Shown here: positions 56,414 through 64,000 of the stretch, one piece after another
Layout: every line of letters begins with the position of its first letter
Position numbering within the stretch: position 1 is the first letter of the stretch
DNA from: Paenirhodobacter ferrireducens
Lineage (GTDB): Bacteria > Pseudomonadota > Alphaproteobacteria > Rhodobacterales > Rhodobacteraceae
Length of the DNA: 64,000 nucleotides
Assembly (NCBI RefSeq): GCF_004022265.1
Contig: NZ_SAVB01000008.1
Location: 62,001 to 126,000 of the forward strand
Direction of reading: 5' to 3'
The notes under the pieces: model-generated
The model's input: the letters and a program-made list of their open reading frames with translations, nothing else
Databases searched by the model: none
What the model was told of the DNA's origin: nothing
Program-made: the position numbers and the translations under genes

Positions 56414-57288
56414 TCTCGGCCTTTCAGGACGCGGCCCATCACGGGCATCAGCTGGGCGACGAGCGCGGGGTCGCGCTTCGCCGGATGGGTCATGATCGCG
56501 CTGTCGAGCGCGTGGGTGCAGCCCGCGGCGCAATCCTCGGCGGGGCCGGCGATACGGGCGGGGAGTGCCGCGACAAGGGCGCGCGCCTTGTCGGCATTGG
56601 CGATCGCCGTGGCCACCACCTGCGCCACGTCGACGGCGTCATGCTCGGGGTGCCAGCAGTCATAATCGGTGATCATCGCGATGCAGGCATAGCAAAGCTC
56701 GGCCTCGCGGGCGAGCTTGGCCTCGGGCATGCCGGTCATGCCGATCACGTCGGCCCCCCAGCTGCGATAGAGCCGGCTTTCGGCAAGCGTCGAGAATTGC
56801 GGCCCCTCCATCGCCACATAGGTGCCGCCCTCGTGCACGGTCAGGCCGAGGTCCCGCGCCGCGCCCGCGCAGAGCGCCGACAGGCGCGCGCAGGTCGGGT
56901 GCGCGAAGGGAACGTGCCCCACCAGCCCCGGCGCGAAGAAGCTTTTCTCGCGCGCGAAGGTGCGGTCGATATACTGGTCGACGATCAGGAAATCGCCGGG
57001 CGCATAGGCCTCCTTCAGCGAGCCCACGGCCGAGACCGCGATCAGATCGGTGACGCCGAGGCTCTTCATCGCGGCGATATTGGCGCGATAGGGCACCGAG
57101 GTCGGCGTGTGCACATGGCCGCGGCCGTGGCGCGGCAGGAAGACCATCTCGACCCCGCCGAGCGTGCCGGTCAGCACCGCGTCCGAGGGCGGGCCGAAGG
57201 GCGTGTCGACCGTGACCCAGGCCGCGTTCTCGAGCCCGGCGATCTCGTAGACGCCCGAGCCGCCGATCACCCCGATCTTCCGTTCCAT
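56410..57288 (-). CDS. mtnP: S-methyl-5'-thioadenosine phosphorylase
   Basis: A 292-residue purine nucleoside phosphorylase of the MTAP family. [12 protein letters not shown] (5-16), [13 protein letters not shown]-like sequence near 50-62, and [20 protein letters not shown] near 70-89 are diagnostic. [19 protein letters not shown] holds the substrate-binding methionine and glutamate. It splits methylthioadenosine, a by-product of polyamine synthesis, into adenine and methylthioribose phosphate. It is the upstream gene of the mtnP-apt operon. Confidence 0.95.
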   Translation of the reverse strand: MERKIGVIGGSGVYEIAGLENAAWVTVDTPFGPPSDAVLTGTLGGVEMVFLPRHGRGHVHTPTSVPYRANIAAMKSLGVTDLIAVSAVGSLKEAYAPGDFLIVDQYIDRTFAREKSFFAPGLVGHVPFAHPTCARLSALCAGAARDLGLTVHEGGTYVAMEGPQFSTLAESRLYRSWGADVIGMTGMPEAKLAREAELCYACIAMITDYDCWHPEHDAVDVAQVVATAIANADKARALVAALPARIAGPAEDCAAGCTHALDSAIMTHPAKRDPALVAQLMPVMGRVLKGRE

Positions 57289-57374
57289 CGCCCGCTCCTT
57301 GCTGCTGCGCGGCGAAGATTAGGCGCGTGGCGCGGGCAAGAAAAGGGCGGATTGCAGGAGGAGGCGGGGAAGGG

Positions 57375-57415
57375 AGGGGGCGCTGCCCCCTCGGCCTCAC
57401 CCCGGGATATTGGGG
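57375..57415. repeat. Dispersed palindromic repeat copy (degenerate)
   Basis: AGGGGGC-GCT-GCCCCCT followed by CACCCCGGGATATTGGGGGC lies between the mtnP promoter and the flavin reductase stop. It resembles half of the copy at 22432-22528 with the core altered. Confidence 0.4.
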
Positions 57416-57443
57416 GCGATTGGAAGCGGAAAGCGATCGTGCC

Positions 57444-58043
57444 TCAGCCCCCCGGCGGGCGGTCGAGCTCGAAGGTGTCGCGCACCGCGGCGTAATCCTT
57501 GTAGCCGAGCCGGCTGAGCCGGTCGGGCGGCAGATAACGGCCGTCGGTCAGGCAATCGGGGCGGATGTGGATGCCCGTCACCTCGCCATGGATCAGGAAG
57601 TTCGACTTGCCGAGCAGCGGGATCACCTGCACCAGCCGGCATTCGAGGGCGGCCGGGGCCTGCGCGACGCGCGGGCAGTCGATGGTCTCGCACTCGGCCT
57701 TCTCGAGGCCCGCGACGGTGAACTCGTCCGTTCCCGCGGGCAGCGGGGCCGAGGAGGCGTTCATCGGCCCGATCAGCTCGGAGGAGACGAGGTTGACGCA
57801 GAACACCCCGCTTTCGCGGATCTGCGCGAGGCTGTCCTTGGTGTCGCCGCGATCAGGTTTCGCCGCGGTCGAGGCGAAGGCGACCTGCGGCGGGGTATAG
57901 GCCACGGCGTTGAAGAAGGAATAGGGGGCGAGATTGTCGCCGAGGCTGCCGCGCGTCGCGATCCAGCCGATCGGGCGCGGCGCGACGATCGCGTTGAACG
58001 GATTGTGCGGCAGGCCGTGGCCATCGGCGGGGCGGTAGAACAT
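57444..58043 (-). CDS. Flavin reductase-like FMN-binding protein
   Basis: A 199-residue split-barrel flavoprotein. NPFNAIVAPRPIGWIATRGS (14-33) followed by NLAPYSFFNAVAYTPPQVAF (37-56) is the diagnostic FMN-binding start. GVFCVNLVSSEL and ALECRLVQVIPLLGKSN complete the domain. Family members reduce FMN for partner monooxygenases or act on small substrates; no partner gene is adjacent. It is divergent from the GNAT gene at 58120. Confidence 0.9.
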   Translation of the reverse strand: MFYRPADGHGLPHNPFNAIVAPRPIGWIATRGSLGDNLAPYSFFNAVAYTPPQVAFASTAAKPDRGDTKDSLAQIRESGVFCVNLVSSELIGPMNASSAPLPAGTDEFTVAGLEKAECETIDCPRVAQAPAALECRLVQVIPLLGKSNFLIHGEVTGIHIRPDCLTDGRYLPPDRLSRLGYKDYAAVRDTFELDRPPGG

Positions 58044-58119
58044 GGCGGCAGGGATCCCTTTGATTTGAACCTGACATTATCGCGTGTTAGGCGCGTCTGA
58101 CGAGGGATTCGGGGGCGCC

Positions 58120-58605
58120 ATGTATCAGCTCGAGGAAGAGACCGAGGCCGACTGGTGGGAAGTCGAGGCGCTTTACGACCTGTGCTTCGCGCCGGGGCGC
58201 ACGGCGCTGTCCTCCTATCGGTTGCGCGACGGGGTCGAGAAGGTCCATCCGCTGTGCCTGACGCTGCGCGAGGACGGGGTGCTGGCCGCCGTCATCCGCT
58301 ACTGGCCGGTGAAGGTCGGCGGGCGGCGCGTGCTGCTGCTGGGCCCGGTCGCCGTGCACCCGACGCGGCAGGGCGAGGGGCTCGGTGGCATCCTGATGCA
58401 CGAAAGCCTGGCCGAGGCGCGCCGGCTCGGCTGGGAGCGGGTGCTGCTGGTCGGCGATCTGCCCTATTATCAGCGCTTCGGCTTCTGGAAGATCGACGGT
58501 GTGATCATGCCGCCGCCGACCAACCCCGAGCGCGTCCTGGCGCTTGAATTGCAGCCCGGCGCCTGGGAGGGCGTGCGCGGCCCGGTGGAAAAGTTCACCG
58601 CCTGA
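58120..58605 (+). CDS. GNAT acetyltransferase, YhbS-like
   Basis: A 161-residue acetyltransferase. LLLGPVAVHPTRQGEGLGGILMHESL near 72-97 is the acetyl-CoA binding motif A, and LVGDLPYYQRFGF near 114-126 is typical of the YhbS group. RYWPVKVGGRR precedes. The substrate is unknown. ATG 58120 gives the family start MYQLEEETEADW. It is followed by the EcsC-type gene after 48 bases. Confidence 0.88.
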   Translation: MYQLEEETEADWWEVEALYDLCFAPGRTALSSYRLRDGVEKVHPLCLTLREDGVLAAVIRYWPVKVGGRRVLLLGPVAVHPTRQGEGLGGILMHESLAEARRLGWERVLLVGDLPYYQRFGFWKIDGVIMPPPTNPERVLALELQPGAWEGVRGPVEKFTA

Positions 58606-58653
58606 TTGGCGCCGGCCCGCCGCGCCCCCATATCGGGCAAAACGGAGGATGCG

Positions 58654-59415
58654 ATGCCGCCCGAGATCCTGTTGCCCGTCACCGATCCGAAACTCGTGAC
58701 CGAGCTCGATGCCCTTGCCCGGCGCCATCGCGGCGCCTCGGGGCCGGTGATGCAGGTGCTGGGCTTTCTCGGCGGCTCGGCCGAAGGGCTGGTGAACCGG
58801 CTGCCGGCGGGCGTGCGCACGGGGCTCGAGGGCGCGACCGAGCGCGCGCTCGACACCGCGATGGCGGCGGCGAGCCGCTCGCGCGGCGTGGTGGCGGACC
58901 GGCCCGACTGGGTGAACACCGCGCTTGCCACTGCCATGGGCGCAGCGGGCGGTTTCGGCGGGCTGCCCGGGGCGCTGGCGGAGCTGCCCTTCACCGTGAC
59001 CATGCTGCTGCGCGCGATCCAGGGCATCGCGGCCGAGCACGGCTTCGACCCGGCCTCGGACGAGGTGCGGCTGGAATGTCTGCGCGTCTTCGCCTCGGCC
59101 GGGCCACTCGCGCGTGACGACGGCACCGACATGGGCTTCTTCACCGCCAAGGTGACGATCACCGGCTCCGGGCTGTCGGGGCTGATCGCCCGGGTCGCGC
59201 CGCGGCTGTCGGTGGTGCTGGGCGAGAAGCTTGCCGCGCAGACGGCGCCGGTGCTGGGCGCGGTGGCGGGCGCCGCCGTCAACTATGCGTTCACCAGCTA
59301 TTATCAGGAAATCGCCCGCGTGCATTTCGGGCTCAAGCGCCTTGCCCGCGACAGCGGCGAGGATGAGGGGCTTCTGCGCGAGGAGCTGGTGGCGCGGATC
59401 ACCGCCCGCCGCTGA
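58654..59415 (+). CDS. EcsC-family protein
   Basis: A 253-residue protein related to Bacillus EcsC. It has an alanine/glycine-rich middle with weakly hydrophobic stretches (ATAMGAAGGFGGLPGALAEL near 91-110) and LPFTVTMLLRAIQGIAAEHG. GAVAGAAVNYAFTSYYQEIARVHF near 210-233 is the most conserved end of the family. The function is unknown; it may associate with the membrane. CGGAGG lies before ATG 58654. Confidence 0.82.
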   Translation: MPPEILLPVTDPKLVTELDALARRHRGASGPVMQVLGFLGGSAEGLVNRLPAGVRTGLEGATERALDTAMAAASRSRGVVADRPDWVNTALATAMGAAGGFGGLPGALAELPFTVTMLLRAIQGIAAEHGFDPASDEVRLECLRVFASAGPLARDDGTDMGFFTAKVTITGSGLSGLIARVAPRLSVVLGEKLAAQTAPVLGAVAGAAVNYAFTSYYQEIARVHFGLKRLARDSGEDEGLLREELVARITARR

Positions 59416-59421
59416 AAAAGA

Positions 59422-59505
59422 CGCCTCCGGCGGGAGTATTTCCGCCAGGAAAAGCCCGGGGGCCCTGAAGACCGCGAGGGGGCTTTTTCCTGGCCCAAAT
59501 ACTCC
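59422..59505. repeat. Large intergenic inverted repeat (dispersed palindrome family)
   Basis: GGGAGTATTTCCGCCAGGAA followed by AAGCCC (59432-59457) is inverted as GGGCTTTTTCCTGGCCCAAA followed by TACTCC (59480-59505). It lies between convergent ecsC and ptsP genes and probably terminates both. Its half-units match the copy inside the ABC ATPase gene at 42840. Confidence 0.75.
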
Positions 59506-59536
59506 TCTTTCCCCACCGCCCGCGCGGCATGGGGCC

Positions 59537-61783
59537 TCAGAGTGTGGCGAGATAGGCCATCACCGCGGGGCGCACGCTTTGCGCGCCGGCCTTGCGCGCC
59601 TCGAGGATCACGCGGCGCAGCGCGTCGAGATCGGCACGGCGGATCAGGTGCTTGACCGGGCCGATCGAGGCCGGGCGCATGCTGAGCGTGCGGATGCCGA
59701 GCGCGGCGAAGGTCAGCGCCTCGACCGGGCGGCCGGCATCCTCGCCGCAGAAGCTCAGCGCCGTGTGCGACACGTCGCAGCGCGCGATGATCCGTTCGAT
59801 GAAGGTCAGGAAGGCGCTGTCGAGCGTGTCGTAACGGCGCCGCACGCGTTCGTTCTCGCGGTCGGCGGCGAAGAAGAACTGCTTCAGATCGTTGCCGCCG
59901 ATCGAGATGAAATCGCAGGCCTCGAAGAAGCTGTCGGGGGCGAAGGCGAGCGAGGGCGTTTCCAGCATCGCACCGATCTTCAGTACGGCCGGCACCGGGC
60001 GGCCGCGTGCGGCCTCGCGGTCGCGTTCGTGCAGAAGCGCGGCCTTCGCCTCGTGGAACTCGTCGGGGGTGGCGATGAAGGGGAACATCACCGAGAGCGG
60101 TCGGCCCTCGGCCGCGCGCAACAGCGCCTGCAACTGCATCCGCAGCACACCCGGCTTGTCGAGCCCGACGCGGATCGCGCGCCAGCCCATGGCCGGGTTC
60201 GGCTCGTCTTGCGGCTTCATGTAGGGCAGGACCTTGTCCGAGCCGATGTCGAGCGTGCGGAACTGCACGTGCTTGCCATCGGCCGCGTCCATCACCCGCT
60301 TGTACAGCGCAGCAAGCTCCCCGCGCCGCGGCACGCGCGAGCGGATCAGGAATTGCAGCTCGGTGCGGAACAGGCCGACGCCATCGGCGCCCGAGTTCAT
60401 CAGCGAGGGCAGGTCGGCCATCAGCCCGGCGTTCATCATCAGTGCCACGGTCTTGCCAGACAGGTCGGTGGCCGGCAGGTCGCGCAGGTCGGCGTAGCGT
60501 TTCTGCGCCTCGGCAGCCATCGCGATCTTGTCGCGGAAGGCGACGGCGACGGTTTCTTCGGGGCGCAGATGGACGATGCCCTGATCGCCGTCGACGAGGA
60601 TCGGATCGCCGTTCAACGCTTCCGTGGTGATCCGCTTGGCATGGATCACCAGCGGGATCGCCAGCGCGCGGGCGACGATTGCGGCGTGGGAGCCGACCGA
60701 GCCCTCTTCCAGCACCACGCCCTTCAGCTGCCGGCCATAGTCCAGAAGCTCGGCCGGGCCGATGTTGCGCGCGATCAGCACCGGATTCTCGGGGAGTTCC
60801 GCCCCGGTGTCGCGGCCCTGGCCGGTCAGCAGGCGCAGCAGCCGGTTCGACAGGTCGTCGAGGTCGTGGAGACGTTCGCGCAGGTAGGGGTCGGGGGATT
60901 GCTCGAGCCGGGCGCGGGCGCTCGACTGTTCCTTCTCGACCGCCGCTTCGGCCGAGAGGCCAAGCGCGATGTCCTCGCCCATCCGCCGCACCCACCCCCG
61001 CGAATGCGCCAGCATCTTGTAGGCCTCGAGCACCTGGCGCTGGTCCTTGTCCATCGCCACCGAGGCGGTCAGCATCTCGTCGATCTGCGCCTGCAGCGAG
61101 ATCACCGCCTCCTCGAGGCGATGCTGCTCGGCCTCGGGGTCGTCGCCCACGGGGTTCGTGACCACGACGCGCGGCTCGTGCAGCCAGACCCGGCCCTCGG
61201 CGGCGCCTTCCTGGCCGGTGGTGCCGCGGAACATGACAGGGAAGCGATGCGTGGCGCCGATGCCGTTATGCTCGCCGGTGAAGGCGCCGAGCTCGGTCAT
61301 TTCCGCGAGCACCATTGCCACCACCTCGAGCCCGTAAAGCTCGTCTTCGGAGAATTCGCGGGCCTCGCGCGACTGCACGACCAGCACGCCGAGCCGCTCG
61401 CCCACGCGCTGGATCGGCACGCCGAGGAAGCTCGAATAGATCTCTTCGCCGGTCTCGGGCATGTAGCGGAAGCCGGGCTCGGAGGGCGCGTCGCCGGTGT
61501 TCACCGGCACCCCGGTGCGCGCGACGCGGCCGACGAGACCTTCGCCAAGCCGCATCCGGGTGTGGTGCACCGAATCGGGGTTGAGCCCCTCGGTCGCGCA
61601 CAGTTCGAGCGTCTCGGGGTCGCGGAACAGGTAGATCGAGCACACATGCGTGCCCATCGAATCCGCGATCAGGCTGGTGATCCGGTCGAGCCTGTCCTGC
61701 CCCCCGCCTGGGGTGGCAAGCGTGTCCCGCAGACGCCGCAGCAGGCTACGGCTGCGGCTGTCGCTCTCGCTGCGATCCGGCAT
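59537..61783 (-). CDS. ptsP: PTS phosphotransferase EI-Ntr with GAF domain
   Basis: A 748-residue enzyme I of the nitrogen PTS. Residues 25-165 form a GAF sensor domain. The phosphohistidine is H366 in GSVGSHAAIVARALAIP. The PEP-binding C-terminal barrel follows, with GLFRTELQFLIRSRVP, a conserved GIRAIR-like MGWRAIRVGLD and the catalytic LSFCGEDAG cysteine loop. It starts a phosphorelay from PEP to NPr and EIIA-Ntr, which controls metabolism rather than sugar uptake. It is downstream of lysC on the same strand, 49 bases away. Confidence 0.95.
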   Translation of the reverse strand: MPDRSESDSRSRSLLRRLRDTLATPGGGQDRLDRITSLIADSMGTHVCSIYLFRDPETLELCATEGLNPDSVHHTRMRLGEGLVGRVARTGVPVNTGDAPSEPGFRYMPETGEEIYSSFLGVPIQRVGERLGVLVVQSREAREFSEDELYGLEVVAMVLAEMTELGAFTGEHNGIGATHRFPVMFRGTTGQEGAAEGRVWLHEPRVVVTNPVGDDPEAEQHRLEEAVISLQAQIDEMLTASVAMDKDQRQVLEAYKMLAHSRGWVRRMGEDIALGLSAEAAVEKEQSSARARLEQSPDPYLRERLHDLDDLSNRLLRLLTGQGRDTGAELPENPVLIARNIGPAELLDYGRQLKGVVLEEGSVGSHAAIVARALAIPLVIHAKRITTEALNGDPILVDGDQGIVHLRPEETVAVAFRDKIAMAAEAQKRYADLRDLPATDLSGKTVALMMNAGLMADLPSLMNSGADGVGLFRTELQFLIRSRVPRRGELAALYKRVMDAADGKHVQFRTLDIGSDKVLPYMKPQDEPNPAMGWRAIRVGLDKPGVLRMQLQALLRAAEGRPLSVMFPFIATPDEFHEAKAALLHERDREAARGRPVPAVLKIGAMLETPSLAFAPDSFFEACDFISIGGNDLKQFFFAADRENERVRRRYDTLDSAFLTFIERIIARCDVSHTALSFCGEDAGRPVEALTFAALGIRTLSMRPASIGPVKHLIRRADLDALRRVILEARKAGAQSVRPAVMAYLATL

Positions 61784-61832
61784 CGACCTCGCGCGCCCCG
61801 CTTCTTGCATTCAGGGGCCTGACCCGGTCAGA

Positions 61833-63095
<1,263 letters not shown>

Positions 63096-63275
63096 GATAC
63101 CCCCCCTGAAACGCCGCGGCCCTCTGCCCCGGACTTTGCGCTTCTGCTAGCGGAAGGGGGCGGCGCTTGCAAGAGCGCGCCTGTGCCGCAAGGCGTGATC
63201 TGGCCGTCGTGCGATTGTCACGCCGCTGTCACCCGGCGGGCGTAGCCGGAACCGCGGGAAGCGAGGAGGATCGCG

Positions 63276-64000
63276 ATGAGTCTTGCAGAGGTTGAAGGGC
63301 GCGAACGGCGCGCACAGGCGCGGGGGCTCTACCGGGCGCTCGAAGGACTGCGTGCCGACATGGCGCGACGGGCCGAGACCACGCTCGAGGCCTGGGACGG
63401 CAAGATCCTGCGGCCCGAATTCATGCCCTCGGCGCGCAACCTGGCCGATTATCTCGCGTTGCGGCGCGGCGACCTGGTGCCGTTCCAGGCGCCGCTGTCC
63501 TCGCTCGGGCTGTCCTCGCTCGGCCGCTCCGAGGCGCATGTGCGCCCCTCGCTCGATGCGGTGCTGGCGTCGCTCGCGCTCATCGGCGGCGAGGGGGTGG
63601 CCGAGTATCCGCCGGTCGAGATCTTCGCTGCCGGCCCGGCGCGGCTCGCGGCGCGCCGCGATGCACTCTTCGGCGCGCGCCGCGGCAATCCGAACACCCG
63701 GATCATGGTCACCCTGCCCTCGGACGCGGCCGAAGACGCCGCGCTCGTCGCCACGCTGATCGCGTCCGGCGCCGATTGCATGCGGATCAACTGCGCCCAT
63801 GACGGGCCCGACGCCTGGTCAGCGATGATCGGCCACGTGCGCCGCGCCGCCGCCGCGGCCGGGCGGAGGGTGCCGGTGCAGATGGACCTGCCCGGGCCGA
63901 AGCTGCGGGTCGAGACGGTGGCGCCCGGCAGGGGCGAGAAGGGCGCGAAGAAGGAAAAGCTCGAGCCGGGCGAGACCGGGCGGCTGTTCGAGGGCGACCG
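63276..64000 (+). CDS. Pyruvate-kinase-like protein, truncated by the window edge
   Basis: Only the first 241 codons are in the window. From about residue 140, NTRIMVTLPSDAAEDAALVA with SGADCMRINCAHDGPDAW and PVQMDLPGPKLRVE corresponds to the start of the pyruvate kinase barrel (TKIVxTLGP, GMxxxRLNFSHG, xxDLxGPKIR). It is preceded by about 140 residues unlike classical pyruvate kinase, which begins the barrel within its first 20 residues. The substrate-binding Arg and Asn (MRINCAH) are kept. GAGGAG lies nine bases before ATG 63276. A role as a second, divergent pyruvate kinase is likely but the catalytic lysine lies outside the window. Confidence 0.75.
   Translation, partial: MSLAEVEGRERRAQARGLYRALEGLRADMARRAETTLEAWDGKILRPEFMPSARNLADYLALRRGDLVPFQAPLSSLGLSSLGRSEAHVRPSLDAVLASLALIGGEGVAEYPPVEIFAAGPARLAARRDALFGARRGNPNTRIMVTLPSDAAEDAALVATLIASGADCMRINCAHDGPDAWSAMIGHVRRAAAAAGRRVPVQMDLPGPKLRVETVAPGRGEKGAKKEKLEPGETGRLFEGD

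Noticed and set aside
59231-61822. Long plus-strand frame opposite ptsP
   Set aside because: Antisense shadow of ptsP; the sequence lacks any domain and has a shadow-like composition.

Overview
The window is chromosomal DNA of a high-GC alphaproteobacterium, almost certainly a member of the Rhodobacterales (Rhodobacteraceae/Paracoccaceae). The basis is gene content and order: tldD next to ctaC-ctaB-(small membrane protein)-ctaG-ctaE-surf1-thrC; pcm-tolC-popZ-like with valS nearby; a TrcR-type DUF1013 protein; ptsP beside lysC; and the pervasive third-position GC and intergenic palindromes typical of the group. No species can be named from the sequence alone.

Region 1 (1 to about 7884) is an accessory, horizontally acquired island. 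It ends exactly at the 3' end of a tRNA-Cys gene and carries a tyrosine recombinase there, so it looks like an integrated element whose other end lies left of the window. It holds, all on the minus strand, a TIR-STAND-TPR protein in clearly AT-richer DNA (cut by the left edge) and an EcoRII-type restriction-modification operon (HTH-dcm methyltransferase, overlapping vsr, EcoRII-type endonuclease). An XRE regulator is divergent from a small excisionase-like gene and the integrase. This defence cargo is the most interesting part of the window. The TIR-STAND protein has a degenerate P-loop and is a candidate NAD-consuming abortive-infection sensor.

Region 2 (about 7884 to 24400) is core genome: tRNA-Cys, an isoaspartyl-methyltransferase-like protein, TolC, an acidic PopZ-like polar organiser, a small conserved protein, YgfZ, an MsbA-like exporter, two PLP aminotransferases, DUF305, an enoyl-CoA hydratase, DUF1992-valS, and an Lrp regulator divergent from a type III PLP decarboxylase.

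Region 3 (24400 to 39300) has a DUF2235 hydrolase, a PaaI thioesterase, the metF/metR divergent pair, an Fsr-like MFS exporter, an inositol monophosphatase, a GST, mscL, ald with its Lrp-type regulator, trkH, rpsU, coq9-qor-SpoIIAA-like, RNase T2 and trcR.

Region 4 (39300 to 46900) is metabolic and uptake: an SSADH, a P1-family peptidase followed by a peptide-type ABC transporter (two permeases and a two-NBD ATPase, no binding protein), then tldD. A copy of the genome's dispersed palindromic repeat lies inside the linker of the two-NBD ATPase.

Region 5 (46900 to 56000) is the cytochrome aa3 oxidase subunit and assembly operon running on into thrC, an M16 peptidase, a GNAT and an FAD-linked oxidase. 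Region 6 (55900 to 64000) has apt-mtnP (methylthioadenosine/adenine salvage), a flavin reductase, a GNAT, EcsC, ptsP, lysC and the start of a pyruvate-kinase-like gene with an unusual N-terminal extension.
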